DNA of 64,000 nucleotides from Rhizorhabdus wittichii RW1 (GTDB taxonomy: Bacteria > Pseudomonadota > Alphaproteobacteria > Sphingomonadales > Sphingomonadaceae), in assembly GCA_000016765.1 (NCBI GenBank), contig CP000699.1:4715501-4779500 (forward strand). The letters are read 5' to 3'. The notes beneath the pieces were generated by a model that did not search any database, had not been told where the DNA came from, and worked only from the letters and a program-made list of their open reading frames with translations. Made by a program: the position numbers and the translations under genes. The stretch's first letter is position 1, and the number at the start of each line of letters is the position of its first letter. Below are positions 7,581 to 16,913 of this stretch, piece by piece.

Positions 7581-9800
7581 ATGAGAAAATCTGTTGTGAC
7601 CAAGTGGATGCTGCTGGCGGGCGTCGCCCTGAGCGCGGGAAGCGCCCAGGCCGAGCAGGCGGCTTCCGAAGCGGGCCGGGCGGTGGACGACGCCGCGTCG
7701 AGCGGCGCGACCGGCGATATCGTGGTGACGGCGCTGCGCCGCGAGACCACCTTGCAGAAGACGCCGGCGGCGGTCGCGGCCATCTCCGGCGAGGAGCTGC
7801 AGGCGCGCGGCATTTCCGACATCCAGGATCTCGCCGCCGCGGTGCCCAGCGTGTCCTTCGGGCAGACGATCGGGCAGGCGCACATCGCCGTGCGCGGCAT
7901 CGGTTCGGACGTCGTCACCGCCGGCCAGGACCCGCGCGTCGCCTTCTACCAGGACGGCGTCTATATCGCCCGGCCGGGCGCGCAGCTCGGCGGGATGTTC
8001 GACGTCGATCGCGTCGAGGTCCTGAAGGGGCCGCAGGGCACGCTCTACGGCCGCAACGCCACCGGCGGCGCGGTCAGCGTGGTCAGCCGCAAGCCGACCG
8101 ACACGCTGGAGGGCTATGTCCGGACGGGCTATGGCAATTACAATGCTGTCACCCTCGACGGCGCGATCTCCGGGCCGATCGCGGAGACGCTTACCGCGCG
8201 GATCGCCGGGCATTTCGAGCATCGCGACGGCTATGGCAAGAACCTGGTCACCGGCAAGGACATCGACGACAAGCGCGAGGTGGCGTTGCGCGGCGCGATC
8301 GCGTGGCGGCCGAGCGACAGGCTCGAGCTGCTGACCACGGTCGATTATTTCCGCGAGTCCGACAATGCGTTCGGCCTCCATTATTTCAACCAGGGTAACC
8401 CCAATGTGCCGGTGCTGGGCCTGAAGCTGGGCGGCCTTGCCGCTCGGAACAGCCGCGACATCTACAGCGACGTCGACCCGAAGGCGCGGACCCGGTCCTG
8501 GGGGATCACCGAGGAGATCAGCTTCGACGCCGACTGGGCGAAGCTCCGGTCGATCACCTCCTACCGCAAGTTCAAGGGCTTCTACCTGACCGACATCGAC
8601 GGGACGAGCGTTCAGCTCGCCTATGACAAGCTGTTCGAGAATGCGAAGCAGTTCAGCCAGGAAGTGCAGCTCGACGGCGAGGTCGATCGCTTCGCCTGGC
8701 TGGTCGGCGCGCTCTACTTCCATGAGAAGAACGACGGGGCCGGCTCGGAGATTCCGATCAATTCGGTGGTGGCCGGCGGCCCCTTCAGCCTGCGCCAGGC
8801 CTTCCTGTCGATCGGCGACCTCAAGACCGAGTCCTTCTCGGCCTATGCGCGGGTCACCTTCGATGCGACCGACTGGCTCAAGCTGACCGCGGGCGGCCGC
8901 TACAACTGGGAGAAGAAGAGCATCTCCGACGTCTTCCAGTTCGATTTCTCGCGGCCCTATGTGCCGGGCGCGCCGATCATCCCGATCCCGCCCTTTCCGC
9001 GATCGACCAGCGACAGCTTCTCCGGCTTCACGCCCAGCGCGACCGCCGAGCTGCGCCTGAGCCCATCGGTCTTCGCCTATTTCACCTATAGCCAGGGCTT
9101 CAAGAGCGGCGGCTACAACATCGGCGTCGCCCAGGCGGCCTTCCGGCCCGAGAAGATCAAGAGCTACGAAGCCGGCGTGAAGACCACCACCTTCGACGGG
9201 CGGCTCAAGGCCAACCTGATCGGCTTCCACTACGACTACAGCAATCTCCAGGTGTCGCAGGTCCGCGGGCAGAGCACGCTCGTCGAGAATGCGGCGGCGG
9301 CCAAGGTCGACGGGATCGAGGCGGAGCTGATCGCCGAACCCGTCCGCGGTTTCAGCTTCGGCGGCAACCTCTCCTATCTCGATGCCAAATATAAGGACTT
9401 CCTCAGCATCGATCCGATCAACGTCGCGGCCGGGCCCCAGGACCTGTCGGGCAACCGGCTGACCCAGGCGCCGAAGATCTCCTACGCCCTGTTCGCGCAG
9501 GGGAAGTGGGACGTCGGGGACTACACGCTGACGCTGCGCGGCGATTACAACCGCATCGGACTGCAATATTTCACGCCCTTCAACAATCCGATCGTCGCGC
9601 AGGACGGCTATGGCGTGGGCTCGGCGCTGGCGCGGATCGAGAGCGAAGCGGGCTGGTCGGTCGAGGCCTATGTCCGCAACATCGGGAACACCAAGGCGAT
9701 CGCCCAGACCTATGTCTCGTCGGGGATGTTCGGCTTCCCCGTGCTGGGAGCGCTGATCCCGCCGCGCACTTACGGCCTGACGCTAGGCTACAAGCTTTAG
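7581..9800 (+). CDS. TonB-dependent outer-membrane receptor
   Basis: A 739-residue TonB-dependent receptor. A signal peptide (MRKSVVTKWMLLAGVALSAG, cleaved after AQA) is followed by a TonB-box-like GDIVVTALRR. Next come the plug domain with VRGIGSD and VEVLKGPQGTLYGRNATGG, then the beta-barrel ending in a terminal aromatic-type strand, YGLTLGYKL. Such receptors in sphingomonads import bulky or scarce substrates, not only siderophores. It follows the oxygenase subunits by 41 bp with a strong GGGGAGGG ribosome site, so it probably imports the substrate of that oxygenase. The in-frame upstream extension overlaps the beta subunit and is rejected. Confidence 0.92.
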   Translation: MRKSVVTKWMLLAGVALSAGSAQAEQAASEAGRAVDDAASSGATGDIVVTALRRETTLQKTPAAVAAISGEELQARGISDIQDLAAAVPSVSFGQTIGQAHIAVRGIGSDVVTAGQDPRVAFYQDGVYIARPGAQLGGMFDVDRVEVLKGPQGTLYGRNATGGAVSVVSRKPTDTLEGYVRTGYGNYNAVTLDGAISGPIAETLTARIAGHFEHRDGYGKNLVTGKDIDDKREVALRGAIAWRPSDRLELLTTVDYFRESDNAFGLHYFNQGNPNVPVLGLKLGGLAARNSRDIYSDVDPKARTRSWGITEEISFDADWAKLRSITSYRKFKGFYLTDIDGTSVQLAYDKLFENAKQFSQEVQLDGEVDRFAWLVGALYFHEKNDGAGSEIPINSVVAGGPFSLRQAFLSIGDLKTESFSAYARVTFDATDWLKLTAGGRYNWEKKSISDVFQFDFSRPYVPGAPIIPIPPFPRSTSDSFSGFTPSATAELRLSPSVFAYFTYSQGFKSGGYNIGVAQAAFRPEKIKSYEAGVKTTTFDGRLKANLIGFHYDYSNLQVSQVRGQSTLVENAAAAKVDGIEAELIAEPVRGFSFGGNLSYLDAKYKDFLSIDPINVAAGPQDLSGNRLTQAPKISYALFAQGKWDVGDYTLTLRGDYNRIGLQYFTPFNNPIVAQDGYGVGSALARIESEAGWSVEAYVRNIGNTKAIAQTYVSSGMFGFPVLGALIPPRTYGLTLGYKL

Positions 9801-9851
9801 GCCGGCGTGTGGCCGGGCCTCTGCTGCCGCCGTCGCGACAGGGGCCCGGCA

Positions 9852-10526
9852 TCAGCCGTTCGCATGATCGGCGATATAGCGTTCCAAGGCGCTGGCGGCG
9901 TTGAGCATATGGGCGCGCATGCGGCGGGCGGCGGTGTCGCCGTCGCCTTCGGCGATCGCGGCCATGACGCCGTCATGCTCCTCGCGCGATCGAATGATCC
10001 GGTTGCCCTGGCGAAGCTGGGTGCGGCGGAAGGCGGTGAGGCGGGTGCGGATCGCGATCGCCTGCTCGACCAGCACCTCGTTGTGCGTCGCGCGGTAGAG
10101 CAGCTCATGGAACTCGCGGTTGAACGCGTCATAGGCGTCGACGTCGCCCGCCGCGACGAAGCCCGCCGAGCTGTCGTGGAGCTGGATGAGCCGGCTGCGT
10201 TCGAGCGGCGACATGCGGTTGGTCGCCATCCGCACGCACATCGCCTCGATCTCGGCCATCGCCTCGAACATGTCCATGATCCGTCCGGGCGTCAGCCGGG
10301 TCACGACCACGCCGCGCCGGGGGCGGAGCTCGACCAGCCCGCTGACCGCAAGCTGGCGGAGCGCCTCGCGGACCGGGGTGCGCGACGCGCCGAAGCGGTC
10401 GCCGAGCTGCTGCTCATCGAGCTGGGTTCCCGCCGCCAGCTCGCCACGCGCGATCTCGTCGGTCAGGGCGTTGCGGATGCGGTCGGACAGCAGGGCGGGG
10501 GCGGTGTCGTCGACGGTCATGGTCAT
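9852..10526 (-). CDS. GntR-family (FCD) regulator, likely of the malonate genes
   Basis: A 224-residue FadR-subfamily GntR regulator. The winged helix lies at about residues 14-75 (LGDRFGASRTPVREALRQLAVSGL), followed by an all-alpha FCD effector domain with metal/ligand histidines. Its start codon overlaps the stop of madM, so it is the last gene of the madL-madM-gntR transcript, opposite the mdc operon. Malonate catabolism is controlled by a GntR protein (MatR) in rhizobia but by a LysR protein (MdcR) in Pseudomonas and Acinetobacter. Here the GntR type takes the place next to mdc genes. The probable target is the divergent promoter region at 11710-11871. Confidence 0.85.
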   Translation of the reverse strand: MTMTVDDTAPALLSDRIRNALTDEIARGELAAGTQLDEQQLGDRFGASRTPVREALRQLAVSGLVELRPRRGVVVTRLTPGRIMDMFEAMAEIEAMCVRMATNRMSPLERSRLIQLHDSSAGFVAAGDVDAYDAFNREFHELLYRATHNEVLVEQAIAIRTRLTAFRRTQLRQGNRIIRSREEHDGVMAAIAEGDGDTAARRMRAHMLNAASALERYIADHANG

Positions 10527-11290
10527 CAGCCTCCCACGATCGCCCGCACCGCGAGGTACAGCAGCGACGGCGCCACCAGGCAGCCGAGCCCGGTGTGGAA
10601 GGTCGCGGTCAGCGCGCCATAGGGGACGAGGCGGCGGTCGGTCGCGGCGAGGCCGCCCGAAACGCCGCTGACCGTTCCCATCAGCCCGCCGAACACCATC
10701 GCCGAGCGCGGATTGTCGAGCCCGATCATGTGCGCGACCATCGGCGTGCCGATCATCACCAGCACCGCCTTGAACACGCCGGTCGCAATCGACAGGGCGA
10801 TGACCGGCGAACTGGCGCCGAGCGCCGCGCCGGTGACCGGGCCGACGATATAGGTGACCGCGCCGGCGCCGATCGTCGTCAGCGACACCGCGTCCCGATA
10901 ACCGAAGGCCGCGGCGACCAGCACGCCGACGATGAACGGCAAGATGGTGCCGAGGCCGAGCGCGGCGGCGCCGACCAGCCCGGCCTTCTTCGCATGGGCG
11001 ACATCGACCTCGAAGGCAGTGGCGGTGATCGCGAAGTCGCGGAGCATCGCCCCGCCCATCAGGCCGATGCCGGCCAGCACCGGCAGGTCGGCGACGCCCT
11101 TCTGGCCATGGGTCCAGAGACCGGCCACGAAGGCGGCGGCGAGGCCGAGGATGATCGCGATCGCCGATCCGTGGATGCGGCCGAAGGTGAGGCGCTTCGA
11201 CAGGCTGTTGGACAGCCACATGACGATGCCGACCACCGCGAAGGCAGTCAGCAGCCCGTTGTCGATCAGGGCGTGGGAGAGCGCGTTCAT
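10526..11290 (-). CDS. madM: malonate transporter subunit MadM
   Basis: A 254-residue integral membrane protein matching the MadM subunit of the two-component malonate:sodium symporter. It has about seven to eight hydrophobic segments and conserved glycine-rich loops such as GLMGGAMLRDFAITATAFEVD and GGLMGTVSGVSGGLAATD. It works with MadL to bring malonate into the cell. The start overlaps the end of madL by 4 bp, and the stop overlaps the start of the GntR gene. This placement beside a malonate decarboxylase operon agrees with the role. Confidence 0.93.
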   Translation of the reverse strand: MNALSHALIDNGLLTAFAVVGIVMWLSNSLSKRLTFGRIHGSAIAIILGLAAAFVAGLWTHGQKGVADLPVLAGIGLMGGAMLRDFAITATAFEVDVAHAKKAGLVGAAALGLGTILPFIVGVLVAAAFGYRDAVSLTTIGAGAVTYIVGPVTGAALGASSPVIALSIATGVFKAVLVMIGTPMVAHMIGLDNPRSAMVFGGLMGTVSGVSGGLAATDRRLVPYGALTATFHTGLGCLVAPSLLYLAVRAIVGG

Positions 11291-11709
11291 GCCTGGCTCT
11301 CCAGCGCGGCGGACGCCGCGCGCTCGCGGGCCTCGATCTCGTCCATCGTCTCGGTGCGGCCGCCCAGCCGGCTGATCAATGCGACGCTGGCGAAGCAGAT
11401 CGCGATCGCGCCGGTGCCGGCGATGATCACCATCGGGCCGCTTTCGACCGCCGCGAGGACGTTCTGCTGGGCGGCCATCGCGACGACGATCGGAATGTAG
11501 AGCGATCCCCAGAACTCGACCCCGCGCTTCACCCCGGTCGTGAGCAGGCCGTGCCGCTGCAGCCAGAGGCGCGCGGCGATCAGCAGGATCATCGCGATGC
11601 CCACCCCGCCGACATTGGCCTTCACGCCGAGCAGCGCGCCCAGCACGTCGCCGAGCACCATGCCCAGCAGCGTGCTGATCGCCAGCAGGGCAACCCCCGA
11701 TATCGTCAT
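11287..11709 (-). CDS. madL: malonate transporter subunit MadL
   Basis: A 140-residue membrane protein matching MadL, the smaller subunit of the malonate:sodium symporter. It has an N-terminal hydrophobic segment, the motif GDVLGALLGVKANVGGVGIAM, and two further membrane segments before a charged tail. The ATG at 11709 is preceded by GGAGAGGTGG, and upstream in-frame codons are AT-rich promoter sequence, so a longer start is rejected. It is first in the madL-madM-gntR transcript, divergent from mdcA. Confidence 0.93.
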   Translation of the reverse strand: MTISGVALLAISTLLGMVLGDVLGALLGVKANVGGVGIAMILLIAARLWLQRHGLLTTGVKRGVEFWGSLYIPIVVAMAAQQNVLAAVESGPMVIIAGTGAIAICFASVALISRLGGRTETMDEIEARERAASAALESQA

Positions 11710-11797
11710 CGCCACCTCTCCTGTCGCGGGATCGTTCCTGCATGCATGATGCGGATAAATCCTGTGATCATTCTCTATAAAACCCAATATATCGCTT

Positions 11798-11811
11798 TTG
11801 TGTATGCGCAA
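11798..11811. promoter_or_regulatory. candidate GntR operator in the madL/mdcA divergent region
   Basis: TTGTGTATGCGCAA is an imperfect palindrome (TTGYG-N4-CRCAA) in the 162-bp region between madL and mdcA. FCD-type GntR proteins commonly bind short palindromes with TTGT...ACAA ends. A TATAAA box on the plus strand lies at 11775-11780, so the site falls just downstream of a possible mdcA promoter. The assignment to the GntR protein at 9852-10526 is inference. Confidence 0.4.
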
Positions 11812-11871
11812 ACTTGAATTTCAGCGATTGTGGAATACAAGTTGCTCTCATCGATTCCCTGGACGGATGCC

Positions 11872-13518
11872 ATGCGGGACTGGAAGAGCGGACGCCGTGA
11901 GCTTGAAGTGCGCCTGGAGGCGGGAGGGCGTTTCGCGCGCGGCAAGCTGGTGGCCGCCGCCGACCTCGCGCCGTTCCTGGAGGCGGTGCTGCGACCGGGC
12001 GACCGGGTCTGCCTCGAAGGCGACAACCAGAAGCAGGCGGACGTGATCGCGAAGGCGCTGGCGTCGGTCGACCCCGCCCGGGTGAACGGCTTGCACATGG
12101 TCCAGTCGGGGGTGGTGCTGCCCGAGCATCTCGACCTGTTCGAGAGCGGCGTCGCCCGCCGGCTGGACTTCTCCTATGCCGGGCCGCAATCGGCCCGCAT
12201 CGCGCGGATGCTGTTCGGCGGGCAGATCGAGTTGGGCGCGATCCATACCTATCTCGAACTGTTCGCCCGCTATTTCATCGACCTGACGCCGCAGGTCGCC
12301 TGCATCGCGGCGGTGAGCGCGGATCGGGACGGCAATCTCTACACCGGCCCCAATACCGAGGACACGCCGACGATCGTCGAGGCGACCAGCTTCGGCAACG
12401 GCCTCGTCATCGTCCAGGTCGGCGAGATCGTCGATCGGGTGCCCCGCGTCGACATCCCCGCCGATCAGGTCCATTTCGTCGTCGACGCCGGCAAGCCCTT
12501 CTTCGTCGAGCCGCTGTTCACCCGCGATCCGGCGGCGATCACCGAGACCCAGATCCTGACCGCGATGCTGGCGATCAAGGGGCTCTACCAGCCCTATGGC
12601 ATCCGGCGGCTCAACCACGGCATCGGCTTCAACACCGCCGCGATCGAGCTGCTGCTGCCGACCTATGGCGAGAAGCTGGGGCTGAGGGGGAAGGTCTGCA
12701 CCCATTGGGCGCTCAACCCGCACCCGACGCTGATCCCCGCGATCGAGAGCGGCTGGGTCGAGCGCATCCATTGCTTCGGGTCGGAAGTGGGCATGGAGGA
12801 CTATGTCCGCGCGCGGCCCGACATCTTCTTCACCGGCGCGGACGGGTCGCTGCGGTCGAACCGCGCCTTCTGCCAGACGGCGGGACTCTATGCCTGCGAC
12901 GCCTTCATCGGCTCGACGCTCCAGATCGACCTGGCCGGGCACAGCTCGACGGTGACGCCGAGCCGGATCGCCGGCTTCGGCGGCGCGCCGAACATGGGAT
13001 CGGACGCGCGCGGGCGGCGGCACCCGAGCGAGCCCTGGCTGCGCGCGGGCCGCGAGGCCGATCCCGACGGCCCGCCGGCGCTGCGGCGCGGGCGCAAGCT
13101 GATCATCCAGATCGGCGAGAGCTTCGGCGACGGCAATGTGCCGATGTTCGTCGAGCGGCTGTCCGCGCTCGACCTCGCCGAGCGGCTCGACCTCGATCTC
13201 GCGCCGGTGATGGTTTACGGCGACGACGTCACCCATATCGTGACCGAGGAGGGCATCGCCAACCTGCTGCTGTGCCGGGACGCGGACGAGCGCGAGCACG
13301 CCATCCGCGGCGTCGCCGGCTATACCGAGGTCGGCCGCGGCCGCGATCGCGCCCTGGTCGAGCGGCTGCGCGAGCGCAAGGTCATCCAGCGGCCCGAGGA
13401 CCTCGGCATCGACCCGCTCGATGCCGACCGCGCGATGCTCGCGGCCCATTCGATCAAGGACCTGATGCGCGCCTCGGACGGCCTCTACCGGCCGCCCAGC
13501 CGCTTCCGGAATTGGTGA
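11872..13518 (+). CDS. mdcA: malonate decarboxylase alpha subunit (acetyl-ACP:malonate ACP transferase)
   Basis: A 548-residue protein matching MdcA over its full length. Conserved blocks include RPGDRVCLEGDNQKQAD near the N-terminus, GPNTEDTPTIVEATSF, and the C-terminal YGDDVTHIVTEEGIANLL. MdcA swaps acetyl for malonyl on the thiol of the acyl-carrier subunit MdcC, starting the decarboxylation cycle. A GTG at 11830 would add 14 residues. The ATG at 11872 is preferred because family proteins begin with a W-x-x-x-R-x-E block that lies just after it, though neither start has a strong ribosome site. It is first in a seven-gene, tightly coupled operon. Confidence 0.94.
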   Translation: MRDWKSGRRELEVRLEAGGRFARGKLVAAADLAPFLEAVLRPGDRVCLEGDNQKQADVIAKALASVDPARVNGLHMVQSGVVLPEHLDLFESGVARRLDFSYAGPQSARIARMLFGGQIELGAIHTYLELFARYFIDLTPQVACIAAVSADRDGNLYTGPNTEDTPTIVEATSFGNGLVIVQVGEIVDRVPRVDIPADQVHFVVDAGKPFFVEPLFTRDPAAITETQILTAMLAIKGLYQPYGIRRLNHGIGFNTAAIELLLPTYGEKLGLRGKVCTHWALNPHPTLIPAIESGWVERIHCFGSEVGMEDYVRARPDIFFTGADGSLRSNRAFCQTAGLYACDAFIGSTLQIDLAGHSSTVTPSRIAGFGGAPNMGSDARGRRHPSEPWLRAGREADPDGPPALRRGRKLIIQIGESFGDGNVPMFVERLSALDLAERLDLDLAPVMVYGDDVTHIVTEEGIANLLLCRDADEREHAIRGVAGYTEVGRGRDRALVERLRERKVIQRPEDLGIDPLDADRAMLAAHSIKDLMRASDGLYRPPSRFRNW

Positions 13519-13526
13519 GGAGCGCG

Positions 13527-13844
13527 ATGCAGAGGCTTCACTATGATCTCGCCGCGCCGCGCGCGGCATCGGGCACGCGGCCGATGGCGCTGGTCGGCGT
13601 CGTCGCGTCGGGCAATCTGGAGGTGCTGGCCGAACGGAAGGGATCGGCGGATCGCTGCACCGTCGAGATCTTCACCCCGGTTCGCGGCTTCGACGCGCTG
13701 TGGAGCGCCGTCATCGCCGACTTCGTCGAGCGGCGCGACGCGGGCGGGCTCCATCTGTCGATCAACGACGGCGGCGCCCGGCCCGATACGGTGACGCTGC
13801 GGCTGGCGCAGGCGGTCCGCGTCATCGAGGCGGAGGAGGCATGA
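13527..13844 (+). CDS. mdcC: malonate decarboxylase acyl-carrier subunit (delta)
   Basis: A 105-residue acyl carrier protein of malonate decarboxylase. The prosthetic-group serine lies in GVVASGNLEVL (Ser28). In the family this serine carries 2'-(5''-phosphoribosyl)-3'-dephospho-CoA, and its thiol holds the acetyl and malonyl groups. A good GTGAGGAG ribosome site precedes the ATG. Its stop overlaps the start of mdcD (ATGA). Confidence 0.93.
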   Translation: MQRLHYDLAAPRAASGTRPMALVGVVASGNLEVLAERKGSADRCTVEIFTPVRGFDALWSAVIADFVERRDAGGLHLSINDGGARPDTVTLRLAQAVRVIEAEEA

Positions 13845-14749
13845 TGGCGGGGCAGGACCGGCTAAGCTGGTATGAGGCCGGCGCGCGGGCGCGGATCGGC
13901 GCGCTGCTCGACCAGGGCGGCTTCACGGAATATCTGGGCCCCGAGCGGCGCGAATGGAGCCCCCACCTGCCGCTGTTCGATCTGCCGCGCCAGTTCGACG
14001 ACGGCATCGTCGTTGGGGCCGGCCGCATCGACGGCGTGCCGGTCCTCGTCGCCGCGCAGGAGGGGCGGTTCATGGGCGGGGCGTTCGGCGAGGTCCATGG
14101 CGCCAAGCTGACCGGCCTGTTGCGCGCCGCCGCCACGCTGCGCCGCGATGTGGTGATCGCGCTCGATACCGGCGGCGTCCGCCTTCAGGAGGCGAATGCC
14201 GGCGAGATCGCGATCGCCGAGGTGATGCGCGCGATCGTCGAGGCGCGGCTGGCCGGCGCGCGCGTGGTCGGCCTGATCGGCGGCCGCGCCGGATGCTATG
14301 GCGGTGGAGGGCTGATCGCCGGGTGCTGCTCGACGCTCGTCATCTCCGAACAGGGCCGGATCGGCGTCTCGGGACCCGAGGTGATCGAGACCAATCGCGG
14401 CGTCGAGGAGTTCGATTCGCGCGACCGCGCGCTGGTCTGGCGGGTGATGGGCGGCAAGCATCGCTACCTGATCGGCGGCGCCGACATCTTCGTCGACGAC
14501 GACGCGCGGGCGTTCCGCGACGGCGCGTTGCAGGCGCTGGCGCGGCCGGCCGATCTCGACCTCGCCGTGATGCGGGCGGAGCAGGAGCGGCTCGAACGGC
14601 GCATCGCCCGCCTGTCGGGCCTGCGCGACGGCCATGACGTGTGGGAGAGGCTCGGTATCGCGGACCCCCGGGCCATTCCCGACCTGGACGATGCGGCCTT
14701 CCTGGCGGCGGCGCGGCAGCATCGGGAGGCGGCCGATGGCGCTCGCTGA
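13841..14749 (+). CDS. mdcD: malonate decarboxylase beta subunit
   Basis: A 302-residue carboxyltransferase-fold protein matching MdcD. It shows the crotonase-like core with GGVRLQEANAGEIAIAEVMRAI and the oxyanion-forming glycine-rich stretch GGRAGCYGGGGLIAG. With MdcE it decarboxylates malonyl-S-ACP to acetyl-S-ACP and CO2 without biotin. The start overlaps mdcC by 4 bp, and the gene overlaps mdcE by 14 bp. Confidence 0.94.
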   Translation: MMAGQDRLSWYEAGARARIGALLDQGGFTEYLGPERREWSPHLPLFDLPRQFDDGIVVGAGRIDGVPVLVAAQEGRFMGGAFGEVHGAKLTGLLRAAATLRRDVVIALDTGGVRLQEANAGEIAIAEVMRAIVEARLAGARVVGLIGGRAGCYGGGGLIAGCCSTLVISEQGRIGVSGPEVIETNRGVEEFDSRDRALVWRVMGGKHRYLIGGADIFVDDDARAFRDGALQALARPADLDLAVMRAEQERLERRIARLSGLRDGHDVWERLGIADPRAIPDLDDAAFLAAARQHREAADGAR

Positions 14750-15458
14750 CATCCTCGCCGCACTGTTCCCCGCCGGCCACGCCGTCGCCGAGCGGGACGG
14801 GCTGATCCTGGGGACGGCGCGGATCGAGGGCGACCGGTCGATCCACGTCATCGGCATCGCGGACAAGACCTGTCCCGGCGTCGACGAGGCGCTGGCCCTC
14901 GCGGCACATGTGCTCTCGATCATCGACGGCGGCGGCGACGCGCCGATCCTCGTCCTGCTCGATTCGGGCAGCCAGCGGATGAGCCGGCGCGACGAGCTGC
15001 TGGGCCTGAACGAGACGCTCGCCCATCTCGCCAAGCTGCTCCGGCTGGCGCAGGTCCGTGGCCATCGCACCGTCGGCCTGCTCTACGGCGGCAGCGCGGC
15101 GGGGGCTTTCATCGCGACGGCGCTCGCCTGCGACGTGCTGGTGGCGTTGCCGCAGGCCTATCCCGAGGTGATGGACCTGCCGTCGATCGCGCGGGTGACC
15201 AAGCTGCCGCTCGACCTGCTGGAGGAAAAGGCGAAGACGACCGCCGTCTTCGCGCCGGGGCTGGCCAATCTCCACGCGACCGGCGCGATCGCCGAGATAT
15301 GGGACGAGGGGCCCACGCTCGCCGGACGACTGGCCGCGCTGCTGGCCGGCGCGGCGACCGACGATCGCCGCGCGCTGTGGGGCAAGGAGCGCGGCGGGCG
15401 GCCGAAGGCAGCCGATATCGCGCGCGAGGTGCAGCGCCTGGCCGAGACGCATGGCTGA
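14736..15458 (+). CDS. mdcE: malonate decarboxylase gamma subunit
   Basis: A 240-residue MdcE homologue, the second carboxyltransferase-fold half of the biotin-independent malonyl-S-ACP decarboxylase. Family features are SGSQRMSRRDELLGLNETLAHL and the GGSAAGAFIATALACD loop. It pairs with MdcD. In biotin-dependent (Mad) systems the equivalents are MadC/MadD with extra membrane and biotin subunits. None of those are present here, which fixes the cluster as the Mdc type. Confidence 0.94.
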   Translation: MALADILAALFPAGHAVAERDGLILGTARIEGDRSIHVIGIADKTCPGVDEALALAAHVLSIIDGGGDAPILVLLDSGSQRMSRRDELLGLNETLAHLAKLLRLAQVRGHRTVGLLYGGSAAGAFIATALACDVLVALPQAYPEVMDLPSIARVTKLPLDLLEEKAKTTAVFAPGLANLHATGAIAEIWDEGPTLAGRLAALLAGAATDDRRALWGKERGGRPKAADIAREVQRLAETHG

Positions 15459-16080
15459 GATGCCCGTCCTGCGCCGCCACGACCTCGTCCATCTCCGGTC
15501 GGGTGCGCGGATCGAGGGTGTCGCCGCCGCTCCCGAAGTGTTGCTGGCGGATTGGGTGGCGCAGGGGCGGCCCTTCATCGCGCGGCGGCCGGCCTGCGCG
15601 GACCGGGGCGATCGGGTCCCGATCGGCCTGCCGCTTCCTCTCGCCTTGGGCAAGGCGCGGCTGGCGCTGGCCGTGGCCCCCGAGGCGATGGCCGCGATCG
15701 TGCCGCCGCCCTTGCTGGCCGATGCCGCCGCCGTCGCGCCACCGGGCTGGGCGCAGCGGATCGGCGCGCTGCTCGCGGCTTTTCCGGAGGCGCGCTGCTT
15801 CGGCAGCCTCGCCTGGCAGCATCTGACCGGGCTCGCCTATCTCTCCGCCGGCTCCGACCTCGACCTGCTGCTGCCCTGCGCGTCGGTCCGCGAGGCCGCT
15901 GCCGCTGCCGCGCGCCTTGCCGCGATCGGCGCGGAGGAGGGCCCGGCGATCGACGGCGAGCTGGTCGCGCCGTCGGGCGAGGCGGTCCAGTGGCGCGAAT
16001 GGGCCTCCGCCGCCGCGCAGGTCGCGGTGAAGGCGATCGACGGCGTTCGTCTCGCACGGCGGGAAGAGGTCTTTCCATGA
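15451..16080 (+). CDS. mdcG: malonate decarboxylase holo-ACP synthase
   Basis: A 209-residue MdcG homologue. This phosphoribosyl-dephospho-CoA transferase attaches the prosthetic group to the serine of MdcC. The nucleotidyltransferase-type metal-binding motif SDLDLLLP is at about residues 133-140, preceded by FGSLAWQHLTGLAYL, as in the family. The gene overlaps mdcE by 8 bp and mdcB by 4 bp. Confidence 0.9.
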   Translation: MAEMPVLRRHDLVHLRSGARIEGVAAAPEVLLADWVAQGRPFIARRPACADRGDRVPIGLPLPLALGKARLALAVAPEAMAAIVPPPLLADAAAVAPPGWAQRIGALLAAFPEARCFGSLAWQHLTGLAYLSAGSDLDLLLPCASVREAAAAAARLAAIGAEEGPAIDGELVAPSGEAVQWREWASAAAQVAVKAIDGVRLARREEVFP

Positions 16081-16913
16081 TCGAGCTGGCGCCGATCGGA
16101 TGCGCGAATACGCTGTTCGATGCGATCGGCCGGCAGGCGCGCGAGGCGCTGGTCCTCGAAGTCGAGACATGGCCGAAGCCCGGCCTGGTCAGCCATGTCG
16201 ACACTGGCGCGCATCGCGACATGGACGCGGCGCTTCTCCACCGCAGCGCCGCCTGCCTCGAACCCTTTTTCGCGCGGCTGGCGACGGCGGGCGCGGCCGG
16301 CGCGGCGATGGGGCCGCTGCGCTCGATCGGCATCGCCGCCGAAGCCGCGATGCGCGTCGCGACGGGGGGCGTCAACACGCATCGCGGCGCGATCTTCGGC
16401 ATGGGCCTGCTCGCCGCAGCAGCCGGCTTTCGCGCGCGCTACGGGGCGCCGCAGTCGTTGGGCGCGATCGTCGCGGCGCGCTGGGGCGCGGAGATATGGG
16501 CCGGGCCGGTCGAGCTGCACAGCCATGGCGTGCAGGTCGCCCGCCGCTTCGGCGCCGGCGGCGCCCGCGCGGAGGCGGCGGCGGGGATGCCCTCGGTCTA
16601 TGGGATCGCGCTGCCGGCCCTCGCGCAGGCCCGCGCCCGGGGCGCCGATGAGGAGGCCACGCGGGTGCAGGCCTGCATGGCGCTGATCGCGGCGGTCGAG
16701 GACAGCAACCTCCTCTATCGCGGCGGCCGCGAGGGGCTGGCCTTCGCGCAGGCCGAGGCGGCGGGCTTCCTGGCCGGGGGCGGGGTGGAGCATCCCGACT
16801 GGCGCGACCGCGCGGCGGCGATCCATCGGCGCTTCACCGCACGGCGGCTCAGCCCCGGCGGATGCGCGGACCTGCTGGCGATGGCGCTGTTCGTCGAGCG
16901 ATACGGCGGATGA
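16077..16913 (+). CDS. mdcB: triphosphoribosyl-dephospho-CoA synthase
   Basis: A 278-residue MdcB/CitG-family protein that makes the prosthetic-group precursor from ATP and dephospho-CoA. Conserved blocks are LEVETWPKPGLVSHVDTGAHRDMD near the N-terminus and GVNTHRGAIFGMGLLAAAAG. The ATG at 16077 overlaps the mdcG stop. The frame upstream of it reads through mdcG and is not coding. In Pseudomonas the gene usually lies between mdcA and mdcC. Here it sits after mdcG, a reordered but complete set. Confidence 0.92.
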   Translation: MIELAPIGCANTLFDAIGRQAREALVLEVETWPKPGLVSHVDTGAHRDMDAALLHRSAACLEPFFARLATAGAAGAAMGPLRSIGIAAEAAMRVATGGVNTHRGAIFGMGLLAAAAGFRARYGAPQSLGAIVAARWGAEIWAGPVELHSHGVQVARRFGAGGARAEAAAGMPSVYGIALPALAQARARGADEEATRVQACMALIAAVEDSNLLYRGGREGLAFAQAEAAGFLAGGGVEHPDWRDRAAAIHRRFTARRLSPGGCADLLAMALFVERYGG